Shown: one piece after another, positions 23,101 through 32,800 of the stretch
How positions within the stretch are numbered: the stretch's first letter is position 1
How the letters are laid out: each line of letters begins with the position of its first letter
From: Ditylenchus dipsaci
Lineage: Eukaryota; Nematoda; Chromadorea; Rhabditida; Anguinidae
Direction: 5' to 3'
DNA length: 64,000 nt
Assembly (NCBI GenBank): GCA_004194705.1
Contig: SADC01001298.1
Location: 186,001 to 250,000 of the forward strand
The notes under the pieces: model-generated
Told to the model about the DNA's origin: nothing
What the model saw: the letters and a program-made list of their open reading frames with translations, nothing else
Database searches by the model: none
Position numbers and translations under genes: made by a program

Positions 23101-26100
23101 TATTCGCGTTTTTATTAATCTTTTTATTTCTAAAGCCATTTTGTAGTTCAATAATCAAGTTTGACCATAACGCGTGCTGTAGGCTTTGCTTGAAAACCTC
23201 ACATTTGAAAGCTAGAAAAATAAAATCATAAAATAGGAAAAGGGGCGATTCGAAAATGCCACGACAGGCTCTAAACAATCTAAAGCAGAAAAAGCGTATT
23301 AATGTATGTAAGCTTTACTACGTTAGCGCAGCTAAAGAGTCACACAACACATAAACAAAAATCATTTTCAAAAATCTAAGTGTTGAGATATGGCCGTTTG
23401 GAAAAAAAACAAAAATGACCAAAACCCAAGTTTTCCACCTTTTAAGATTTTGGCATTTGAAAAAAAATTGAATGTTTAATAGATTTGTAGCTCTTAAACT
23501 GCGCTACAACAAATTTAAGATGTGGCTGTAAAAAACTTAATCCGACTTTGTAGTCAGTGTTTATGGTCGAATTCTGATTTTTCTATAATTATAATGCTAT
23601 TTTCATATACCATTTAAAAGAGGAGATGCGGGGCTACAAAACAATATCTTTTGATAAAATGAAAATAATAATAAAATAAATGAGAGAAATAGTCTCAATG
23701 TGATCGTCCTAGGGTTAAACAAGCTTTAAAAAGTTTATAAAAAACTTTTACATAAAAGAAAAAAATCCGTAACAAATTTGGGGCAGGCGACTATCAGTAT
23801 ATCATGTTTAAGAGCGTGGTTACGCGCCGTGTACAGGGTGTCCGCTCAATTTTGGCCGTTTCATTTTTGATACAAACTTTTTGCATACTTTTAAGAAACC
23901 CATATATCATTCGGAATCCCGTGTCATAGGCAATTTTTTGGCGCTAATTTGCGCTTCAAATTATTCTTTAGTTTAAAAGGGCGGCCACTTTGAATTTGAG
24001 TACATTTTTTTGGAATTTTTCAGATTTTGAGACTTGACAGACTTTATTTTTCACTATATAAAACATTGACATAAAAGCACAATAAACAATTTCTGATTTA
24101 TTAATTGATTCACACATGGGCACGACCTTCCTCTAAGACCAAAGGCAGACGTCTTTCATAGCTCTCGATGCTTCTGTTTACCATATCTTGATGTATTTTT
24201 CGGATAGCCATTTTGATTCTTCGAAGCAACTCGTGGAGGTTTTGCACTGGGCTGGGGCAGACCTTTGACTTTGTGTAGCCCGAAACAAGGAAGTCACGAG
24301 GTGTCAAGTCAGGAGAGCGAGGTGCCACTTCAATACGATACCGTTTTGCTGCAAGGAGAGTTCCGCCTCATCGACCAGCAAATTTTAATGTGTGGCGGCG
24401 CTACATCTCTTACATCTACGAAAACGGCCGCTCTAACCTTGGAGTGTAGCAGTGTAATAAATAAAATATCAAATGAGCGGCCACCTTTACAAGAAACAAA
24501 AATAGTCAAAACCTTTATGTTTCTTTTTGAGTCATCGTCCATGTCTGAAGCAATCCAAAATTTTTAATATAAATATTTAAATACTAAGGACAACTTAGAT
24601 ACTAGGGATATCGGCGCCTGTATCGTAAATCGAAATTTTAATAAATATGATCCCCTCCATCCGTACCTACCCTCCTATCTACAACTTCCGCCCAACTTCA
24701 TCCTACAGAAGTTCCTGATGATAAGGGGCGGCTTGTAACCAGGTAGTTCGCGCACATTCTGGTGATTAGGGGTCTCCAAGTGGTTCGTGCCCGGCCCTGG
24801 TAGTTTGGGTATTTCCTGGTGGTCCGGCCCCACCCTGGTGGTTCCGGTTTCATCCTGGTGGTTTTAGGTATTTTTCCAGTTGTTCGGGCCCTAAAATCCC
24901 TTATTTCCAATTTGGAAGGAAGTAAAACTTTTCTTAGAGCTGCCTCATTTTTATGGGTCGTGATTAAAAAGAGCTAAGAACACTAATTTTGCGGTCCGAA
25001 AAGATATTCGACATAAGCTTGCAAAAATTGGCCTAAAAGTGAGTTTAAACACAAACATCTACCAATAATGCATTCAAAATTCATTTTCTCCAATTTGGAG
25101 GTACTTAAAAACTTTTCTTAGAGCCTCCTCAATTTACAGTTTTGCACTTGAAAAAGAGCAAAGATGTTGAATATTAGAGTACCAAAAATTGCTGAAAATT
25201 AGGCTGTAAAACAATAGCTTCAGCAATAGCGTCAGATACTTATTCCAAATACTATAGAGATTAAATTTTAGATATTTTATTTATGTTAGCAATATGCACT
25301 GTATTCTCTGTTATTTGTTTGAATGCTTTGAAAAGAGAATAGCTCAACTTTCCCTAAATCACGCAGTCTTATTAGTTGCTTCAGGTTATTTATTTTTAAT
25401 TGTACTATTATTTAAGCTTAAAGATGAAACAGTTAGTAGCATGGTAGGATTTTCAAATCTTATAAAGGATACAATCTACAATTAACAATAGATAAAACTC
25501 AAAAAATAGTTAACAGTTATAGTTAATTATATATAGTTCACTATCGCCTTCAGCATGACTTTCTGAGTCAGGAATCTTAACGCCTACCTGAAACATGCTT
25601 TTGTCAATAAAAAAAGCCAAAGTGATGAGTTTTCGGACAAAATTAGGTTTCAGGTAGGCTTTGGCCTACATCTTAGCCAGGGCAGTTGTGAAACCGTGCG
25701 CTGGTGGTCTTGTTGAATAGCCAAGAGACTGAGCATCATTTTTATACCAAACTTGTAAATAAAATTTGAAAATGGGGTAAAAAATAGGGTGTGCAACCAG
25801 GGGGATTTGAACCAGTGACCTAGGTGATGCGTATATGAAAGTCCCCTCCCCCTCTCCCCTCTAAATAAACATATTTCAGCACTAAGATTAAATAAAGTGT
25901 TTCTCTTGGTGTCAAACAAAACCGCAGATTAAGGGCTATTAAATCAGCCATAATTTGTGTTCTTGAAAAAAAAACTTCTGCACAATCAAATCGGCTGGAA
26001 TACTTGGGCCACTCTGTCTTTTGATCATAAAATGCATATTGAGTTGTTTTCGTACGGTACACGTTAAAAACGTGATAAATAGGCAGAAAAGGATCCGAAA

Positions 26101-28197
26101 AGTGGTCCCTGTATTGCCCCTTCCCCTCCCATTGCAGCCCTTAGTCCCTTTTATAATAACTTTTTGGTATTTTATGGCAACATTATTGAATGGCTTGGAA
26201 TGGTTTTTTGACAACTTTTAGAATTGTTGGGTTTGTCAGGGGAAGGAAGTCGATAAAGTAGAATAGGTCCTAGTTTTGGTTGGGGTTGAGATGCACATTG
26301 GATTATGATTTTTGCGAATTTTCAATAAGATTTTCCGCAGTAAAATACCAAAATTCTGATTTAAAAAAATAACGATCATATTTTTACTTTTCTTATCAGT
26401 GACCGTGAACACACCTACAACATTTAAAATATTTTTGTTATAGAACCGAGACACTATATCTTCATCTACTTGCCAAAACAGTAGTATAATTTCTGAAGCA
26501 ATATTAGAAAATCAGTTACTTTCCCAGCAATGTGGTGATTTACCAACAAGTTGTGTGATAGATCCGGAATTCGATAACATAGCGGGTAAATGGAAACCTG
26601 TGATAGAGTCGCTTAGGTCTCCAAAATGGAATCATTATTGTACTATTAAAGGAACTGGAGGTCCAAAAGTCATGCTTATAGGTAATAGTTTTGCTTCCAT
26701 ACAGGTGCTATCTGTGGCAGACGCGTTGAATGGGAAATTTGAAAAATTATATTTTTATGCCCGTGCTGGCTGTTCACCAATTGATAAGCTGAATGAAAAA
26801 TCATCATGGATAAAGGATTGTGACGTTACCACGGGGCTAGCTCTTCACATTGTTTCTCAAATTAAACCAAATCTACTCTTTATATCACAAAGGCAAGTAT
26901 TTTATCGAAAAAAAATTTAATTTTATTATCGAATTTGTAATAATTTTTTCTGCATTTTTCACTTTTTAACACCGATTTATGCACGGAGTAGGATAATAGT
27001 TTTCACAAAGTTTTGTTCAAAATCATGATGGTTAAAAAATGGTTATTTGCACAATGATGACCGCAGTCGTAGCTCCATACAACGTCATTTTATATAAAGG
27101 GTGGTCCAAGGTTGAAAAATTAAACAGAATACCGCAAAACCAAATTTTGCGCAAAAAAAATAGTAAATTTGTACCAAAAAAAGATCCTTTTTGCACCAAA
27201 AAACAATATCCTTTTGCTTTTTGTGCTCTTATTCTAGACGTATGAAGTTGAGAATCATTTCATGTTGAAAAAGGTGAAAATGTGATTTACAAAAAAAAGA
27301 ATAAATAATTGGCGAAGGATATTTGTCCCGCTTTATGCAATTTTCAAATTCCTGCCTTTTTCATTTTTTTTTATTTCAGCAGCCTTTTGCTGCTGAAATA
27401 ATAGCAGTTTTTGTTCGGTGCAAGTCTACTCAGTCGCTTTACTTAGTTTTCAAATTAGTTGAAGATTAAGTCCGTATGTTTTCAAGACTAAAACTCAAAA
27501 AGATGCAAATTCTCCGGGTCAAACTCCTGCCCATAAAACAAATTATCGGCTAAGGTTTATAAAAAAAATTTTAAAAATTTTATATTTCAACATATTTTTT
27601 TACTCCGCGCGCTGTATTTATTGCATAAAATGAAAAATATCTGGTATAATTTGATAAATTATGTTTTGAAAAAGTATTTTTCAATTCCAGTAAACTTGTA
27701 GGCTGAACCACTACAAGTATTGTCTTAACGACGCGCCAAAAGTCGACGAATGTCAAAACATAGTCCAAGAAGGCCTTACAACTTTTTCTCAATACGTACA
27801 GAAAATTTTTGTCATGGAGCCACATGTCCTGAACAATGTTTCTGTTCCACTTGAAATTGCTAGGAGACTGACACAGGATAAACTTTTGGATGATTTGAAC
27901 TTGAGTTATAAGGTTTTCTTTATTTCAAGTAACATATTTCTTTTTATGAAACTTTTTTAAGGACACCGAAAATGATCTTCAAAAAAGCGAAATATACCTA
28001 GCCAAAATTAACTGCTCTATCTGCACATTTATTTTTTGCAAGATGTGTTTTGTAACGAAGCTATCTGTGAAGTATTTGATCCAATCACACAATTTTCTTA
28101 TTTCTGCGACAGTACTCATCTATCAAAATATGGTGCCCGAAAAATTGTTCCTTTATTGAAAAGTCACATACAATACGCTTTAAATTCAAACACTTAA
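20131..28197 (+). CDS. acyltransferase-3 / SGNH fusion (nematode O-acyltransferase type), frame breaks
   Basis: Multi-pass membrane O-acyltransferase (Acyl_transf_3, OafA-like) with a C-terminal SGNH hydrolase-like domain, the architecture of the large nematode 'oac' family. Exon 1 (20131 to about 20600) has the active-site region AILSVLAFHFWPKKFPNGFL, then GVDIFFVLSGYLMAMIL and FYLRRIKRIFPIYLL. The next coding part, about 22299-22902, has HTWSLSVEIQYYF and YIGDISYSLYLIHWPLKLL. Then come exons 25272-25443 (FECFEKRIAQLS), 26444-26892 (SGNH block I LIGNSFASIQ), 27702-27912 and 27962-28197 (block V FCDSTHLSKYG; stop 28197). The intron after 26892 appears to be GC-AG, its donor AG/GCAAGT keeping the frame. 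Single-base breaks occur near 20190, 20315, 20500, 22490, in 22600-22660, at 25315 and in a T run near 28038. Introns hold a palindrome, a pogo-type MITE and a dead Tc1-like transposase. It may be a pseudogene or an indel-damaged assembly of a real gene. Confidence 0.8.
20637..20940. repeat. palindromic MITE-like repeat in acyltransferase intron
   Basis: The left arm has GCTGTAATTTTTTTCTTCAT and the right arm the inverted ACAGAAAAAAATACAGCC. Inner GATTCAGGGTT/CCTTGAATC and GCCCAGTCTCACACTAAG/CTTAGTGTCAGACTAGGC extend the stem almost to the centre. Confidence 0.6.
21510..21598. mobile_element. short Tc1/pogo-type MITE, TACAGTCAAAC ends
   Basis: TA-flanked, 89 bp. The left end is CAGTCAAACTTCTATATTGC and the right end is AGAGATTTGACTG. 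The ends resemble widely distributed Tigger/pogo CAGTCAAACCTCG termini. It lies in the long acyltransferase intron. Confidence 0.65.
23830..24600 (-). pseudogene. degenerate Tc1/mariner (DDE_3-type) transposase remnant
   Basis: An ACAGGGTGTCCGCTCAATTT end at about 23834 is followed by sequence of the 3' flank. On the minus strand, 24328-24110 reads APRSPDLTPRDFLVSGYTKS followed by an HELLRRIKMAI segment. This is the classic C-terminal signature of IS630/Tc1/mariner transposases (RSPDL.P.D...WG..K). Upstream, in another frame (24542-24330), RDVAPPHI resembles the second-aspartate region (QDGAPPH). Frames are broken and the other TIR was not found. It sits in the acyltransferase intron 22903-25271, antisense to the gene. 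Confidence 0.72.
24690..24910. repeat. minisatellite, CTGGTGGTT units
   Basis: Degenerate units of about 22-24 bp (CCTGGTGGTTCCGGTTTCAT, CCTGGTGGTCCGGCCCCA). This is the reverse-strand form of the CCACCAAGATAGG array at 43450-43870. It lies in the acyltransferase intron; the ORF across it is an artefact of the repeat. Confidence 0.6.
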
Positions 28198-28239
28198 GTT
28201 TAGAAAATAAAATATTTTGACTTTGTCAACATTTTCTTA

Positions 28240-28396
28240 TACAGTAGAACTTCGATAAGCCGACACCCCAAGGACTGACCTCAGGGTGTCGGCTTACCGG
28301 GGTGTCATTTTCCTTAAAGTGTCGATAAGCTAGCCAAATAAGGTGTCGACAAGGTGTCGGCTTGTCGAGGGTTTCGCTTATCGAGGTTTGACTGTA
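28240..28396. mobile_element. Tc1/pogo-type MITE, ACAGTAGAACTTCGATAAGC
   Basis: TA-flanked, 157 bp. The left end is CAGTAGAACTTCGATAAGCC and the right end inverted reads CAGTCAAACCTCGATAAGCG. The middle repeats GGTGTCGGCTT in both orientations. It lies just downstream of the acyltransferase stop at 28197. Confidence 0.75.
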
Positions 28397-28521
28397 TTTA
28401 CCGTGTTACTTTTATTTTAGACCAGGATCTATAATGTCTCAACCACACACGATTTACATAAAAAGCTGTTCTTAAAATTCAAAAGTGTAAGGGAGGCAGA
28501 AAGCAGAAAAATAAGAAACAG

Positions 28522-28705
28522 GCTTGGGCCGACCCGATAGCTCAACTGTTAGAGCGCCGACTTGCAAAGAAGATGTCGTGGGATCGCACTTTTTCTCCAG
28601 GTGCGTATAAAAGCCGTACGCGGCCACTGGCGTATGCTTACTAACGTCAGTTCAAGCTTTGAATTCCACTCGAGACAGCAAACATCGAATATTATATGTT
28701 TGCTA
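28522..28705 (+). repeat. tRNA-derived SINE-like sequence
   Basis: GATAGCTCAACTGTTAGAGC is a good tRNA A-box/D-arm, followed by GCCGACTTGCAAAG (anticodon-arm-like, TGC) and TCGTGGGATCGCACT (B-box-like, degenerate). The 3' part includes CTCGAGACAGCAAACAT, which resembles 58000-58055. It does not fold as a proper tRNA in its 3' half, so a SINE or pseudo-tRNA is more likely than a gene. Confidence 0.5.
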
Positions 28706-28713
28706 GCGTGGGT

Positions 28714-29280
28714 CAGGGATTGGCAAAGATCAGATCGCCAAAGATCAGATCAGTTCAGATCGATCTGAACTGATCTGACAAATATTATTGTCAAAGAGCC
28801 AAAATTTTGCGGGAATTCAAGTTTTCTAGACTGAGAACGACTTGGAGAATCACACTGAGATTGCATAAATTGCTCAGAATACCACACAGAACGGTTCAGA
28901 ACCATCAAAAAAACCACCCTAAACACCGATTCAGGGTAGTTAATTACTGGTTGGAAATGGTCTAAAGCGGTTTAGGATGGTTCTGAATGGTTGAGGGTGG
29001 GATTTTGGGCGATTGAGCCGATCAAACGCAAAATCTGATAAGCGCGATCGAGTTTTCGCAAAAAGTTTACCACCTTTTAGTAATGCCCCGAGAAACCAAC
29101 TTTTAGTGGCTTTTATCGACTCCGGGGTGAGATTCTGAGCGATCTAAGTCATTTTCTGACTATAAAATTTGAATCCTCGCAAAATTTCGACCTAATTCAG
29201 CTATTTGTCAACTATATTTGTCGTGTCGATCTGATCTTTGGCGATCTGATCTAGATCGATCTGATCTTTACCCACCTCTG
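28714..29280. mobile_element. hAT-like MITE rich in AAAGATCAGATC, eroded duplication
   Basis: The left end is CAGGGATTGGCAAAGATCAG and the right end inverted reads CAGAGGTGGGTAAAGATCAG. Flanking octamers GCGTGGGT and CCACGGGT agree only partly. The interior contains the CCACCCTAAACACCGATTCA / GGGTGGGATTTTGGGCGATT segment shared with 4870-5095 and 33558-34118. Confidence 0.6.
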
Positions 29281-29499
29281 CCACGGGTGGAATTTGAAAT
29301 TTGACAATGACTTTCGAAATTTGATAGCAGAAGACAAATCGTGATGAGAGAATGATTCTACAAAGTTTTCGTAAAATCGTTATTTATGCTTTCAACTCAT
29401 AACTTTTTTTCAACATCTTGAACTTATAGCTTAAATGCTCATTAAATGCAGAATTCAATGCACTTCCTAATAAATATATATTTGCAAGGACTTCAAAAT

Positions 29500-29625
29500 C
29501 AAATTTTCACCGTAAAAACCCATAAATAACCCCCGCCCCCATAAATAACCCGGGTTAGTTAGGGGGAGGGTTACTTGAGGCTTATTTGAGGGGGTTATTA
29601 ATGGGCTATTTCTCAAGATCAAGGT
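29500..29625. repeat. small C/G-rich palindrome
   Basis: AATAACCCCCGCCCCCATAA and AATAACCCGGGTTAGTTA on the left pair loosely with GAGGGGGTTATT on the right. Short, with no duplication seen. The rest of 29281-29828 shows no gene. Confidence 0.4.
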
Positions 29626-29828
29626 AAGCAGATGTGGTTTAAAGTTACACAAAATTGGTTTTACTTTCACGTAAAAAATGCTAGAAATTCTGTAATTTAT
29701 TAAAAATGAGGTTTATTTTGATAATTTTTTTAGAAAATGCGGGTTTCAGTTCACAAATGCTGATTTTTGAGGTTCTGAATTCTGAGGTCAAATTTGTGCA
29801 TTATGTGCCTATGATTTGAATTTAATAT

Positions 29829-32800
29829 TCAGTTTTGTTCTTTTCGGAGCACAATCGTAAATCCATTGCCCACTTTGTCGTCGACATCTTGCATAGCAAA
29901 TATATACCACTTGAAGTGCCTACATATTTCTAAAAAGTCTTCTGTTATCCAAAATGAATGATGCAAATGATCATCGTTTGCAGGTGGCTTCGGCTGTTCA
30001 TGCCTGGCGATTAGTTCAGCCAATGTAGTTCTAGTCATATTCAAGTCAAAAGTTCTGTCTTTATGTGGTATGATCATATAAATAAAGCCTCCTTTTTTGA
30101 TAACCCTAAACTATTGACTGTATACCGTAATTCCTCTAATAAGCCGCCCCCCTGTGATTCAAAATCGTGTTCTTGGCATTGTGTTTTTAACCCATTTTGA
30201 AGACTCCTCTTTGGCAAGTTACCCCTCAATTTGTAGCCAGTAAGATGAGCTACAAAATAGATGGTGACTTGCCTAACAGTGGTCTTCGAAACATAGGTCA
30301 AAAACACAATGCCAGAAACCAGTTTTTTGAATTTAGGGGGGGGGGCGGCTTATTAGAGGAATTACGGTAACTACGGCCAGGGGTGGACACGGGCCGGCCC
30401 GGGCCGTAATCCCGCACGTGACTGACTAATCACTTTTGGCAAAAGTCCTCAAAAAAGGAGGTAAAAAGTGTCTGACCCTAGGCGGGAACGAACTTGAGGG
30501 GGTGTCACTATATCGAGAGGCGACTGTATTGTGAACGGTGGTTATCATAAAACTCAAACAAAATAAACCCAACTAAATTTAGATTAAAAATATTTAATTA
30601 AAATTATTTTTAAGCTTGCAAAAAAAGTACTTTTCCAATGGGAACAGAAGACGACTTTCGACTATTTTCCGAAAGCAGAAGGGAGCATTCGACGCTTAAA
30701 ACTGCAATAAAAAGCATAAGATCGCAAAAAAACAGCAAAAGGAAAAAATATAAAAATTAAAAGAACATTGTGGGAGTCGAGCTCGGGAGCAGTGTTTTAA
30801 AAGCACCGGTGCCGGCACCGATGATAGTTCCATTGTTTTTAGTGGCACCGGTGCGATACCGGTGCCGGATTTAAAGAAAAAGGCACCAGCACCGGTGCCG
30901 GTGCCTTTTTTCCGGTGGCACCGCCGCACATTTTGAACCAAAATTTGAAATAAGAAACCGGTGCGGTTCTGGTGCCAAATTTAGCACCGATGCCGGTGCG
31001 GTGCCGACCTCTATTTTTGGTGCTATTTCCGGTGCCGACTTTTGGGTATAAAATACTGAACAGGACTTAATCCTGTGAAAGAAGAAAGTCCTTCTAAATT
31101 TCAAGAAAATTAATATTCTTATATAATTTTAGTGTATTCGATATTAAAAAAAAACGTTTTTAGTGAAAAATTTGGGGTTTTAATTCTTTCGGTGCAGGCA
31201 CCGGTCGGCACTGGTGCCGGTGCCGGTTCCGAATTTATTATCAGTGCCGGTGCGGTGTCGATCACTATCCTTGGGGCCGGTGCCCACTTTTAGAAATTTA
31301 AAACACTGCTCGGGAGCATAAGCAGTACACTCTCGCACTAGCCACTGCACCACCAAGTAATACACTTTGGTGTACTGTCACTAGAGCAGGGCTCGGAAAT
31401 CAAAATTTCAAATTAAGGACATTTGGTAAAATAAAGGACATTTGGTCAAAAAGTGCCATTTTATCCAGTGCTTATTAATTTTGAGAAACAAAAATAAAGA
31501 TTTTGACCTAAAACCTTAAAAATTCTAAAGATTTCGGATCTCAAATAAATTACAAATCTTTAAATAAAAGACGTTTCCGAGCCCTGCACTAGAGGTATAT
31601 TACTTCTACTCAACTTTCAAATGCATTTTAACCCCTTAAAATTAGGCCAGGGTAAAAGCGGATGTCTAAGTCAGATAAGAGTTTTCGAAGAGCTATCGAA
31701 TGGTATATAAGGTTTTTCGGCGCTACTGTAATATACCCCCCCCTCCCCAAAAACCCTCCTCTAATATACACCCCCCCCCCCAATAATTTTTAGGCTTAGG
31801 AATTACCGTAATTCCTCTAATAAGCCGCCCCCCCTGTGATTCAAAATCGTGTTCTTGGCATTGTGTTTTTGACGCATTTTTCGAAGACTCCTCTTTGGCA
31901 AGTTACCCCTCAATTTGTAGCCAGTAAGATGAGCTACAAAATAGATGGTGACTTGCCTAACAGTGGTCTTCGAAACATAGGTCAAAAACACAATGCCAGA
32001 AACCAGTTTTTTGAATTTAGGGGGGGGGGCGGCTCATTAGAGGAATTACGGTAGGCTAAGCCCTTAGGCTTTGGGCCTTAGGCGTTAGGCTCAGGGGCAA
32101 CACGTAATAATTTCACCACTTTTCCAAAAAAACTATGGTTTTCCGGGTACCTGAAAAATTATTGGGGGGGCGGTTATATAACAGTGGCGTCGGTTTTTCA
32201 ATATCTTACGGACAGTATGTGAGATTCCCTTTTAATTAATTTGATTTCTAAAGCATTAACACATTCGAAAACATTGTGCCAAAAATTTAAGTTTGGCTTC
32301 TGTTGTGTGTCCTATCCCTTAGTCTCTCCCCAGGAATTGTCCAGAGGGTGCAGGCGTCGTGTAATGGCAGCATGTTGGCCCGGTAATTAAAAAAGTTGGT
32401 TCAATTAGAGCCACCACCATTTTTCTCTGGATAATCAATCCGATATAACAGGTTCGGTGAAATTAGAGTAAATGCAAGTTTAAGAATTACCTGAACCATT
32501 CAATAATTGCTTTAATTGGGTCATAAAAGTGCTCAACTACATGTGAACTTATCACAAAATCAAAAGATTCATTGGAAAAGGGCAAGCTATCCCCAGAAGA
32601 GATTACGTCCAAATGAGCATTTTTGCCAGAGATTTGTTTTTCTGCTGTTTTCCACATTGTCAAATTTGTAGTATAGTCCACATTCAGTGTGTTTAAACCT
32701 AAATTAAAATCTTTTTATTAAAATCTTTTTTGAATGGTCGTGTGCCTGAAAATGTTGGATTTTTTCGCAGCTCAAGAGACAATGCCACAATTTACCTGGG

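Noticed and set aside
24330..24567. Independent gene on either strand over 24265-24567
   Set aside because: The minus-strand RDVAPPHI fragment fits the middle of the dead Tc1-like transposase; the plus-strand frame is its shadow.
28522..28600. Functional tRNA gene
   Set aside because: A-box is good, but the T-arm and acceptor stem do not pair; a SINE-like tail follows.
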